DNA of 14,256 bases from Rhodospirillaceae bacterium (GTDB lineage: Bacteria; Pseudomonadota; Alphaproteobacteria; Rhodospirillales; Magnetovibrionaceae): positions 14,765 through 29,020 of the forward strand of contig NVTL01000023.1 of the NCBI GenBank assembly GCA_002401565.1. Reading direction: 5' to 3'. Below, piece by piece: positions 1 through 6,177 of the stretch. How positions within the stretch are numbered: position 1 is the first letter of the stretch; each line of letters opens with the position of its first letter. A model generated the notes under the pieces. It made no database searches, had not been told where the DNA came from, and saw nothing but the letters and a program-made list of their open reading frames with translations. Both the position numbers and the translations under genes were made by a program.

Positions 1-77
1 AGCGCTATGGTGCTTACCAATTGCTGAACTCACCAAACTACAAGCTTGCTTACGAACACTATTACGGCAAGCTTTAA
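1..77 (+). CDS. TRAP transporter solute-binding protein, C-terminal fragment
   Basis: Only the last 24 codons are in the window, in the frame beginning at base 3 and ending in TAA at 75-77. The peptide is rich in Tyr and Asn and ends in HYYGKL. No domain can be read from so short a piece. The assignment rests on position: it lies directly upstream, on the same strand, of genes for the small and large membrane subunits of a TRAP transporter, which are usually preceded by the periplasmic binding protein. A protein of this type would capture the substrate in the periplasm and deliver it to the membrane subunits. The substrate cannot be inferred from this fragment. Confidence 0.6.
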   Translation, partial: RYGAYQLLNSPNYKLAYEHYYGKL

Positions 78-84
78 GAAAAGA

Positions 85-105
85 TTTGGGCGGTTACCGC
101 CCAAA
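85..105 (+). promoter_or_regulatory. Perfect 9-bp hairpin after the binding-protein gene
   Basis: TTTGGGCGG (85-93) and CCGCCCAAA (97-105) form a perfect stem with a TTA loop, eight bases after the stop codon of the binding-protein gene. No T-tract follows. Such intercistronic hairpins between binding-protein and permease genes often stabilise the upstream message or partly terminate transcription, giving more binding protein than permease. That role is inferred here. Confidence 0.6.
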
Positions 106-111
106 CTGGGG

Positions 112-134
112 GGCGGCGCTTTGAAAGCGTCGCC
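112..134 (+). terminator. Second hairpin, weak or partial terminator
   Basis: A 10-bp stem with one G-T pair (GGCGGCGCTT at 112-121 with AAGCGTCGCC at 125-134) closes on a 3-base loop and is followed by only three T residues (135-137). It lies six bases after the first hairpin. Because the TRAP membrane genes follow on the same strand, it is more likely an attenuator or mRNA stabiliser than a full terminator. Confidence 0.5.
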
Positions 135-178
135 TTTCCAAATTACGAACTCCTTTTCACTAATTAGAGGTTGTGGGC

Positions 179-769
179 ATGACCCGTATCCTACACTTTA
201 TCGATAGTCTTAGCGCCTGGACCGGCCGCGCCTTTGCGTGGTGTATTGTGGTGTTGACGTTTTCCACCTGTTACGAAGTTTTCGTACGCTATGCCCTGAA
301 TTCCCCCACTGTCTGGGCGTTTGATATGAGCGTACAAATGTATGGCGCGCTGTTTATGATGTCTGGTGCTTATGCCCTGTCGCAAGACGCCCATGTGCGT
401 GGCGACGTCATTTATCGTTTGATGCCGACCCGGTATCAGGCGGGCATAGACTTGTTCCTGTACATCTTGTTCTTGTTACCGGGTGCTGTGGCGCTGGTGT
501 ATTACGGTTATGGCTTTGCGTCTGATTCTTGGTTCTATAAAGAAGTCAGTTGGTCCAGTCCGGCGCGTATCCAAATTTATTTCTTTAAAACCCTGATCCC
601 CATTTCCGGAACGCTGCTGTTGTTGCAGGGCTTTGCCGAAAGTGTGCGCTGTGTGCAATGTATCCGCACCGGTCAGTGGCCTGCACGTTTGAAAGATGTG
701 CAAGAAACAGAAACCATGTTGGTGCATGAAACCGAAGACCTGCACCAACACGAAGTTGAGAAATCCTAA
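179..769 (+). CDS. dctQ: TRAP transporter small membrane subunit (DctQ type)
   Basis: This 196-residue inner-membrane protein has four predicted helices (about residues 16-38, 50-67, 90-112 and 134-154), the usual layout for the small subunit of a tripartite ATP-independent periplasmic transporter. The family-like pattern ExFVRYxxNSPTVW (from residue 33) and the motif HVRGDVIYRLM (72-82) resemble the mannitol/chloroaromatic type of TRAP small subunit. It works with the large subunit to couple solute entry to an ion gradient. I chose ATG 179 over GTG 173 because the AGAGG at 166-170 is 8 bases from the ATG but only 2 from the GTG. The stop TAA shares one base with the dctM ATG (TAATG), so the two are probably translationally coupled. 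The last 20 residues are acidic and contain three histidines, an unusual tail. Confidence 0.9.
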   Translation: MTRILHFIDSLSAWTGRAFAWCIVVLTFSTCYEVFVRYALNSPTVWAFDMSVQMYGALFMMSGAYALSQDAHVRGDVIYRLMPTRYQAGIDLFLYILFLLPGAVALVYYGYGFASDSWFYKEVSWSSPARIQIYFFKTLIPISGTLLLLQGFAESVRCVQCIRTGQWPARLKDVQETETMLVHETEDLHQHEVEKS

Positions 770-2118
770 TGACCGATCCTCAAATTGCTCTCATGATGCT
801 TGGCGCCTTCATTTTTGTGGTGCTGCTGGGCTTTCCTATCGCATTTACCCTTGTGGGTATGGGCTTAGGTTTTGGCTATTACGCTTATTACGACCCCATG
901 CGTATGCAACACCTTTTAGACAACCGTATTTTTGATCTGTTTGTGCAGAACACATTTTCGGTGATGTCGAACGATGTGTTGGTGGCCGTGCCGCTGTTCT
1001 TGTTTATGGGGTACGTGGTTGAACGTGCCAACATTATGAACAGACTGTTTTTCAGTTTTCAATTGGCTGCACGGAACTTGCCGGGTTCTATGGCTGTGGC
1101 GGCGTTGTTGACCTGTACGGTGTTTGCCACCGCCACAGGCATCATTGGCGCGGTTGTGACGTTGATGGGCATGTTGGCTTTTCCCGCCATGTTGGAAGCC
1201 AAATATGAAAAAAGCTATGCCGCAGGCGTGATCTGTGCGGGGGGCTGTTTGGGTATTTTGATTCCGCCTTCGATCATGTTGATCGTTTATGCGGCGATTG
1301 CTGAAATTTCTCCGTTACGTTTGTATGCGGGTGCGATGTTCCCAGGGTTAATGCTGGCCAGTTTCTATATGATTTATGTGGTGTCGCGGGCGTACTTTAA
1401 CCCAGCCTTGGCGCCAAAGCCAAAAGCCGATGACGTTACGTATAGCAAAGTGGCTTACGAGCTTCTGACCTCATTTTTACCGTTGGCGTTGCTGATTGGT
1501 ACTGTGTTGGGCTCGATTTTGATGGGCCTTGCCACACCAGCCGAAGCCGCGGGTGTTGGCGCAGCAGGTGGTTTGTTGTTGGCGGCCATTTATCGTTCGC
1601 TCAGCTGGGAACGCTTAAAAGAAGCCGTATTTTTGACCGCCAAAACATCGGCGATGGTGTGTTGGTTGTTTGTGGGGTCTTGGACCTTTGCGGCCGTGTT
1701 CTCTTATCTTGGAGGTCACGACATTATTCGGGACTGGTTCTTGGCGTTGGATATTGGCACTGTTGGCTTCTTGATCTTGGCACAAGCCACCATTTTCTTG
1801 TTGGGTTGGCCTTTGGAATGGACCGAGATTATCATTATTTTCGTGCCGATCTTCCTGCCCATGCTGGAAACCTTTAATGTTGATCCGTTGTTCTTTGGCA
1901 TGTTGGTGGCGTTGAACTTGCAAACCTCGTTCTTGACCCCACCGATGGCGATGGCTGCTTATTATCTGAAGGGCGTTGCCCCCGATGATGTTGAGCTGAT
2001 GGACATCTTCAAAGGCATCATGCCGTATTTGGGCATTGTGATCTTTTCGATGGTATTGCTGTACAACTTCCCCGGCATTGCGCTGTGGTTACCCGAATAC
2101 TTGTTCGGTCAGCCCTAA
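769..2118 (+). CDS. dctM: TRAP transporter large permease subunit (DctM type)
   Basis: This 449-residue, very hydrophobic protein has the length and multi-helix pattern of the TRAP large subunit, which forms the transport channel in the inner membrane. Recognisable family stretches are VPLFLFMGYVVERA near residue 65, TATGIIGAVVTLMGMLAFPA near 121, and GGCLGILIPPSIMLIVYAA near 157; the last is the Gly-Ile-Pro-Pro-Ser loop typical of DctM. Close to the C-terminus LQTSFLTPPMAMAAYYLKG is again typical. The sequence looks most like the mannitol/chloroaromatic (FcbT3-like) branch, from memory rather than a search. It overlaps dctQ by one base. Only a weak GAG lies before the start, so translation probably depends on dctQ. 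The substrate is unknown. The amidase 24 bases downstream suggests that an amide or carboxylate is imported. Confidence 0.93.
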   Translation: MTDPQIALMMLGAFIFVVLLGFPIAFTLVGMGLGFGYYAYYDPMRMQHLLDNRIFDLFVQNTFSVMSNDVLVAVPLFLFMGYVVERANIMNRLFFSFQLAARNLPGSMAVAALLTCTVFATATGIIGAVVTLMGMLAFPAMLEAKYEKSYAAGVICAGGCLGILIPPSIMLIVYAAIAEISPLRLYAGAMFPGLMLASFYMIYVVSRAYFNPALAPKPKADDVTYSKVAYELLTSFLPLALLIGTVLGSILMGLATPAEAAGVGAAGGLLLAAIYRSLSWERLKEAVFLTAKTSAMVCWLFVGSWTFAAVFSYLGGHDIIRDWFLALDIGTVGFLILAQATIFLLGWPLEWTEIIIIFVPIFLPMLETFNVDPLFFGMLVALNLQTSFLTPPMAMAAYYLKGVAPDDVELMDIFKGIMPYLGIVIFSMVLLYNFPGIALWLPEYLFGQP

Positions 2119-2142
2119 CATAAGGTTAAATGACAGATTGAT

Positions 2143-3486
2143 ATGACAAGTCTTAACCTCCTTTCTGCGGTCGAGATGACCCGCGCCTTAAAAGCCGGGG
2201 ACATCACGTCCGAAGAACTTGTCCAAGATTGCCTGAACCGCATCGACGAAGTTGACGATACGGTTCAGGCGTGGACCAGCCTGAACGCCGAATATGTTTT
2301 GGAACAAGCCAAGGCCGCAGACGAACACCGCCGGACTGGGGCACCTGTTGGCCCGCTTCATGGTGTGCCCATCGGCATCAAAGACATTTTCGATACCTTG
2401 GATTACCCCACACAATATGGTTCTCCCTTGCACGAAGGCCGCCGCACCACACACGATGCGACGGTCGTATCAATGTTGCGCCAAGCCGGGGCAATCATTA
2501 TGGGCAAGACCGTTACTGCAGAATTCGCAGTACTGTCGCCGGGCAAAACCACCAATCCTCATGACGCCACCAGAACACCGGGCGGATCCAGCAGCGGTTC
2601 TGCCGCCGCCGTATCGGCGGGCATGGTGCCTTTGGCGTTGGGTACACAAACCAACGGTTCGGTTACACGTCCGGCTTCGTATTGCGGTGTTGTGGGCTAT
2701 AAACCATCGTTCGGATTGATTTCGCGTCACCGTGTATTGCGGGGGTCAGCTAAGCTGGACCACGTAGGCGTATTTGCCCGCACCGTCGAAGACGCCGCTT
2801 TGGTGGCTGAGGCCATCATCGGATATGATGAAAATGACGTTGATACGGTCTTGATGCCCAAGCCTGATTTGTTGGCTAAAACATCAGAAGAACCACCGAT
2901 GCCGCCGCATTTTGCCTATATCAAAGGCCCCGCATGGTCCAAATGTTCAGATGATACCCAAGAAGCCTTTGCAGAATTGGTCGAGGCATTGGGTGACCAA
3001 GTCGAAGAAATCGATCTGGGCGATGTGTACGACGAAGTCTTTGATTGGCACCGCGTGGTTATGGACGCCGATATCGCCAAAAACCTGTCCGATGATTATG
3101 AACGCGGGGCAAAACAAATCAGTCCTGTGTTGAGCGAAATGATTGAACGCGGGCGTAAGGTTCCGGCCATCGATTATAATTTGGCGTTGGATCGTATGGC
3201 AATGTTTTCCAAAGCGCTTGATCCAATGTTCGCCGAATTTGACGCGATTATCACACCTGCGGCAACCGGCGAAGCCCCTGTTGGATTAGACAGCACCGGG
3301 GACCCGGCGTGCGCCACATTGTGGACCTTTGCCGGAATGCCATCGTTAAGCTTACCTATATTGCAAGGCGAGGCAGGGATGCCGTTGGGCGTGCAATTGG
3401 TTGCCGCGCGCGGTGATGACGCTCGCTTATTTAGAAATGCAAGTTGGTTGACCCAGCATTTAGAAACTTTAACAGGCGAAGACTAA
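2143..3486 (+). CDS. Amidase-signature family hydrolase
   Basis: This 447-residue cytoplasmic enzyme (no signal peptide) belongs to the amidase-signature family. The catalytic triad is visible: Lys80 in GVPIGIKD, the cis-Ser Ser149 in TPGGSSSGSAA, and nucleophile Ser173 in TQTNGSVTRPAS. The 24-residue spacing between the two serines equals that in GatA and other members. It should hydrolyse a C-N amide bond and release a carboxylate plus ammonia or an amine. Members are often misnamed as GatA. No gatB or gatC is nearby and the gene follows TRAP transporter genes, so a catabolic role on an imported substrate is more likely. The start has a poor ribosome site: the only AAGG (2122-2125) is 17 bases away, so translation may depend on coupling to dctM. 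The exact substrate cannot be told from sequence. Confidence 0.9.
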   Translation: MTSLNLLSAVEMTRALKAGDITSEELVQDCLNRIDEVDDTVQAWTSLNAEYVLEQAKAADEHRRTGAPVGPLHGVPIGIKDIFDTLDYPTQYGSPLHEGRRTTHDATVVSMLRQAGAIIMGKTVTAEFAVLSPGKTTNPHDATRTPGGSSSGSAAAVSAGMVPLALGTQTNGSVTRPASYCGVVGYKPSFGLISRHRVLRGSAKLDHVGVFARTVEDAALVAEAIIGYDENDVDTVLMPKPDLLAKTSEEPPMPPHFAYIKGPAWSKCSDDTQEAFAELVEALGDQVEEIDLGDVYDEVFDWHRVVMDADIAKNLSDDYERGAKQISPVLSEMIERGRKVPAIDYNLALDRMAMFSKALDPMFAEFDAIITPAATGEAPVGLDSTGDPACATLWTFAGMPSLSLPILQGEAGMPLGVQLVAARGDDARLFRNASWLTQHLETLTGED

Positions 3487-3492
3487 ATCGCC

Positions 3493-3510
3493 TTTCGACA
3501 CCTGTCGAAA
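3493..3510 (+). promoter_or_regulatory. Hairpin between the amidase and the 66-aa gene
   Basis: TTTCGAC (3493-3499) and GTCGAAA (3504-3510) form a perfect 7-bp stem around a 4-base loop, seven bases after the amidase stop codon. No T-tract follows. It may protect the 3' end of the upstream message or act as a weak terminator. It is also symmetrical enough to serve as a protein site; the sequence does not decide between these. Confidence 0.45.
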
Positions 3511-3535
3511 ACACAACACTAAAAGGAGTAATCTC

Positions 3536-3736
3536 ATGGACAATACGATTGCCGGACTGTTTGGGATTTTGATATTTTTGGCCTTTGTTGGCGGTTTAGC
3601 CATATCAATTGGGTCCGTACCGTTCATGGTTATCGTTGCGATTATTGGCGTGATGGCGGTTTATGATTTTTATGAATCTGTGCGGGATGAACGCAAAGCG
3701 GCTACGGATAAAGCTAGTCGGCTTTCAGAATCTTAA
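3536..3736 (+). CDS. Small two-helix membrane protein, unknown function
   Basis: This 66-residue protein has two hydrophobic segments (about residues 5-25 and 28-44) joined by a tight SIGSVP turn, then a charged cytoplasmic-type tail (EsVRDERKAATDK). A strong AGGAG (3524-3528) sits 7 bases before the ATG, and this is the best evidence that it is a real gene. It is 49 bases after the amidase on the same strand and may be the last gene of that transcription unit. I do not recognise the family. A helper for the transporter or a general small membrane protein are both possible. Its last 23 bases overlap the 3' end of the convergent reductase gene, so both genes are read through each other's ends. 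Confidence 0.7.
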   Translation: MDNTIAGLFGILIFLAFVGGLAISIGSVPFMVIVAIIGVMAVYDFYESVRDERKAATDKASRLSES

Positions 3737-4610
3737 TCAACGCTGCGTGATCCAAATCGCCAAACCCGTCTTTGATCACTTGGTCGTATTGGTCCATCAC
3801 AAGTTTTGTGGTGGGTAAATTCAATCCGCATTCTTCGGCCAATTTAAGCGCCTGAAATAGGTCTTTGCGTTGGGTGACGCATTTTCCGCCCGGCGTGAAA
3901 TCACCGCTGACCATGCGGGCTCCATGTACTTCTAAAATTCTCGACGCGGCAAAACCACCGCCCAAAGCCTCGCGCACCTTGGCCGGGTCAACGCCTGCGC
4001 ATTCGGCAAGTTTAAGGGCTTCCCCCACCGCACTGATGGTCAGGCCGACAATGATCTGATTGGCGGCTTTGGCCACTTGCCCGGCCCCGATTGATCCCAC
4101 ATGAACGATGCTGGTGCCTAAAACTTTTAAGAAAGGCATAGCTCGGTCCATGGCTTTTTCCGTGCCGCCCGTCATAATAGACAGGCTGGCATTTTGGGCG
4201 CCAATGGTGCCGCCCGATACGGGGGCATCCACGTATTGACCCCCGGCCTGTTCTATTTTTTCAGCTAGGGCGCGGGTCAAAGTCGCCTCGGTTGTGCCCA
4301 TATCAATGACCAATGTATCTGGGGACAAAGCTTCCAAAACACCATCTTTGCCCTCAATAATCGCTTGAACGGTTTGGGAATCGGGAAGCATTAAAATGAC
4401 GGTGGAAACTTGGCGTAAAACGTCAGCGGGGGTGAGGGCAGAGCTCATGCCTTGCGCGGCCAGTTCTTGAACAACCCCTTGCGAACGATTGTGAATAATC
4501 ACCTCGGCCCCGGCCTTGGCAAGGTTCAACGCCATCGGTTTGCCCATCAGGCCTAAACCAATAAAACCAATAGATTGACCGTTTAAGGAAAGCGGAGTGT
4601 GCTGTGTCAT
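3714..4610 (-). CDS. NAD(P)-dependent beta-hydroxyacid dehydrogenase (GarR/HIBADH family)
   Basis: This 298-residue cytoplasmic dehydrogenase has the family order: Rossmann motif GLGLMG (18-23), substrate loop DAPVSGG (128-134), catalytic Lys181 in GQVAKAANQ, and a C-terminal RKDL (248-251) motif. The family reduces tartronate semialdehyde or oxidises 3-hydroxyisobutyrate and similar acids. Asn41-Arg42-Ser43 after the second strand suggests NADP(H) preference, which is an inference. It is a paralogue of the operon-borne GlxR (8878-9765), sharing among others the stretches NQIIV, GGFAAS and ILEVHG, but it diverges enough that its substrate may differ. It is transcribed divergently from the IclR regulator, so that protein may control it. 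The ribosome site is weak and no terminator is visible. A second tartronate semialdehyde reductase, or a dehydrogenase for the product of the TRAP/amidase block, are both plausible. Confidence 0.88.
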   Translation of the reverse strand: MTQHTPLSLNGQSIGFIGLGLMGKPMALNLAKAGAEVIIHNRSQGVVQELAAQGMSSALTPADVLRQVSTVILMLPDSQTVQAIIEGKDGVLEALSPDTLVIDMGTTEATLTRALAEKIEQAGGQYVDAPVSGGTIGAQNASLSIMTGGTEKAMDRAMPFLKVLGTSIVHVGSIGAGQVAKAANQIIVGLTISAVGEALKLAECAGVDPAKVREALGGGFAASRILEVHGARMVSGDFTPGGKCVTQRKDLFQALKLAEECGLNLPTTKLVMDQYDQVIKDGFGDLDHAALIKILKAD

Positions 4611-4760
4611 CGTATGCGTCCGTTATGTGCCAAGAATAAAGCTAGAATTTTAAATCATACCTGAGTATATATAATAATATTGAAATCGCATCCTATAATA
4701 TGGAAATACGATTTAAAGACATAAAAACAATGTGTTAATTGAACATAAGTTGGAAATATC
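4611..4760. promoter_or_regulatory. Divergent AT-rich control region, reductase and iclR
   Basis: This 150-bp gap between the divergent reductase and regulator genes is strongly AT-rich. A TATAAT lies at 4694-4699 on the + strand, but no good -35 stands at the right distance. On the - strand TATGAT (complement of 4654-4659) is a possible -10 for the reductase, again without a convincing -35. AAATCG (4683-4688) and CGATTT (4709-4714) flank the TATAAT as an inverted repeat with a 20-base spacer. The region probably contains both promoters; exact start sites are uncertain. Confidence 0.5.
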
Positions 4761-4767
4761 ATGGAAA
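4701..4767 (+). repeat. Three TGGAAA half-sites, possible IclR-type operator
   Basis: TGGAAATA occurs at 4701-4708 and again at 4751-4758, and TGGAAA recurs at 4762-4767, inside the iclR start codon region. The last two are 11 bases apart, about one helical turn. The first is followed by ACGATTTAAA, giving an imperfect palindrome (TGGAAAT-N3-ATTTAAA) like the E. coli IclR consensus TGGAAATNATTTCCA. A regulator bound here would block the iclR start, which fits autorepression. This is inferred from pattern only. Confidence 0.4.
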
Positions 4768-5597
4768 ATACAGTCAGAAAAAAGGCCCGTATTAAAAAAG
4801 TGGCTTCAAAAAGCGGCGATAGCTCAGGACAAGTTCAGTCCCTGTGTCGGGCGTTGTCGATTTTGAACGTCATCGCCGAAGACGAACACGGTCTGACCAT
4901 GACGAACATTGCGAAGCGCACCGGGTTGCCCTTGTCGACCACGCACAGACTTTTGACGACCCTGCAGCATGAACGTTACGTGCGGTGCGATAATGACCAG
5001 TCTTTATGGAAAGCCGGAGTACAGGCGTTTATCGTTGGCAATGCGTTTGTGCAGTCTCGCGATATCATTGCGACCTCACGCCCGTTTATGACGGAACTGA
5101 TGGAACAAAGCGGCGAAACCACCAATTTGGCCGTCGTTGACCAAGGCGAATGCATTTATCTGGCTCAAGTCGAATGTCGGCAAATGATGCGGGTGCAAGC
5201 CAAGCCCGGTTCGCGTGTACCTATTCACAGTTCGGCCGTGGGCAAAGCTTTGCTGGCCGCCATGCCTGCCCAAAAGGCCAAAAAGTTTATTCAAATGCGT
5301 GAATTTGAACGCAACACCGAAAAAACCGTGGTCAAACAACAAGAGCTACAACAAGAAGTTTCGAACGTGCGCGACAACGGCTATGGCCGCGACGACGAAG
5401 AACATTGTGTCGGTTTGCGGTGCGTAGCGTCGGTGATCTATGATGAATTTGGTGAACCCATGGCGGCGGTGTCCCTATCTGGTCCTCGGGCGCGCATCAG
5501 CGACGAACAGTTCCCCATATTGGGCGCCATGGTCAAAGAAACGGCGACTAAAATCACGGCGGCGATGGGTGGAATTGTGCCCAAAAACAAAAAATAA
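4761..5597 (+). CDS. IclR-family regulator, AllR-like glyoxylate sensor
   Basis: This 278-residue protein has a basic N-terminal tail (1-17), a winged helix-turn-helix (about 25-90, with LTMTNIAKRTGLPLSTTHRL) and an IclR effector domain (about 100-270). It resembles E. coli AllR, the glyoxylate-responsive repressor of the allantoin and glyoxylate genes. Shared stretches include SGETxN, QxECxxMxR, GSRxPxHxSxxGKALL and EEHxVGLxCxASxIYD. Cys221, Ser238 and Ser240 have the same spacing as the AllR residues I recall as glyoxylate ligands (Cys217, Ser234, Ser236). It should bind DNA as a dimer or tetramer and release it, or change grip, when glyoxylate rises. It sits immediately beside the glyoxylate operon, which is its likely target. 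The only ribosome-site match is GGAAA (4752-4756), 4 bases from ATG, overlapping a possible operator. Confidence 0.92.
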   Translation: MENTVRKKARIKKVASKSGDSSGQVQSLCRALSILNVIAEDEHGLTMTNIAKRTGLPLSTTHRLLTTLQHERYVRCDNDQSLWKAGVQAFIVGNAFVQSRDIIATSRPFMTELMEQSGETTNLAVVDQGECIYLAQVECRQMMRVQAKPGSRVPIHSSAVGKALLAAMPAQKAKKFIQMREFERNTEKTVVKQQELQQEVSNVRDNGYGRDDEEHCVGLRCVASVIYDEFGEPMAAVSLSGPRARISDEQFPILGAMVKETATKITAAMGGIVPKNKK

Positions 5598-5617
5598 CGG
5601 GTTAAACTTAGCCGTTA
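5583..5617 (-). terminator. Rho-independent terminator of the glcG-like gene
   Basis: Read on the - strand, TAACGG and CCGTTA (5612-5617 and 5595-5600) form a 6-bp stem with an 11-base loop, followed at once by TTTTTTGTTTTT (complement of 5583-5594). The T-tract is strong although the stem is short. It lies just past, and partly overlaps, the end of the GlcG-like gene and is embedded in the last codons of the convergent iclR gene. Confidence 0.6.
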
Positions 5618-6027
5618 AGAAAATGCTGAATGCCCGCTTCGGCACAGGCAATGTCTTGTTCCGGCTTGCCGCCCGACAGGCCAATGGCGCCGACAATGGC
5701 GCCGTTGATTTCAACCGGAATGCCGCCGCCAACCACCGAAAACCGTCCACCGGCCGAGGTGTGAATGCCATATGTTGAATTCCCCGGAATACAGGCTTCG
5801 TTGTACGTCTGTGTGCTTTTAAAGGAAATCGCCGCCGTGTGGGCCTTGTCCTGAGCCAAGGTCGTCGACAAAGGCTTTCCGCCGTCCATGCGTTGAAAAG
5901 CAATCAGAAAACCGGACTCGTCGACCACCGCAATGCACATGGGCAAACCGATTTCACAAGCTTTGCTTTCGGCTCCTTTAATCAAGGTCAGGGCATCTTC
6001 ATAAGATAAGCGTTGGATGGTCAGCAC
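5608..6027 (-). CDS. GlcG/HbpS family protein (DUF336, haem-binding-like)
   Basis: This 139-residue single-domain protein has the features of the GlcG/HbpS family (DUF336): an N-terminal helix, CIAVVDESGFLIAFQRMDG (31-49), the AQDKAHTAA segment (58-66), and the glycine-rich C-terminal run GGGIPVEINGAIVGAIGLSGG (99-119). Family members include E. coli GlcG, encoded in the glycolate operon, and Streptomyces HbpS, which binds haem. The exact role in glycolate metabolism is not known. No signal peptide is seen. GTG 6027 is chosen because AGGAGA (complement of 6034-6039) lies 6 bases upstream. The gene is divergent from gcl and converges on iclR with 10 bases between stop codons. Its location beside a glcDEF-containing operon supports a glycolate-linked function. 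Confidence 0.88.
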   Translation of the reverse strand: MLTIQRLSYEDALTLIKGAESKACEIGLPMCIAVVDESGFLIAFQRMDGGKPLSTTLAQDKAHTAAISFKSTQTYNEACIPGNSTYGIHTSAGGRFSVVGGGIPVEINGAIVGAIGLSGGKPEQDIACAEAGIQHFLNG

Positions 6028-6070
6028 GGGTATTCTCCTGATGTGGAATTTTTAAAAAAGCAGTGCGCAC

Positions 6071-6100
6071 ACTATAGACCCAAAGCATCCTAAGTCTCAA
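6071..6100 (-). promoter_or_regulatory. Sigma70-type promoter of the glcG-like gene
   Basis: On the - strand TTGAGA (complement of 6095-6100) and TATAGT (complement of 6071-6076) are each one base from consensus and are separated by 18 bases. The predicted start falls in or near the 8-bp palindrome GTGCGCAC (6063-6070), giving a leader of about 35-40 bases before GTG 6027. This is the best-formed promoter in the window. Confidence 0.6.
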
Positions 6101-6148
6101 ATTATAATCCCGTAAACGGCTTTTTTGGCGTTGATATATGTAATATAA

Positions 6149-6173
6149 TATATTGATATTAAAGGCTTATAAT
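6149..6173 (+). promoter_or_regulatory. Probable gcl operon promoter elements
   Basis: A perfect -10-like TATAAT lies at 6168-6173, upstream of the inverted repeat and leader hairpin, but nothing at 15-19 bases upstream resembles a -35. An alternative is TTGGCG (6125-6130), 18 bases, then TATATT (6149-6154). A poor -35 would fit a promoter needing an activator, or one controlled by the nearby repressor-type site. The region 6131-6173 is almost pure A and T and may melt easily. Confidence 0.45.
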
Positions 6174-6177
6174 AGAT

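Noticed and set aside
173..178. GTG 173 as the dctQ start
   Set aside because: The AGAGG is only 2 bases from it, too close. ATG 179 is at 8 bases.
1615..1923. Long opposite-strand open frames inside dctM and other genes
   Set aside because: They lie wholly within strongly conserved genes, lack ribosome sites and read as composition-driven shadows with no family features.
2143..3486. GatA (tRNA amidotransferase subunit) as the identity of the amidase
   Set aside because: No gatB or gatC nearby, and the gene follows TRAP transporter genes, which suits a catabolic amidase better.
6111..6127. CCGTAAACGG followed by CTTTTTT as a terminator on the + strand
   Set aside because: The stem would be 4 bp with a 2-base loop, which cannot form a stable hairpin, and no gene on the + strand ends nearby.
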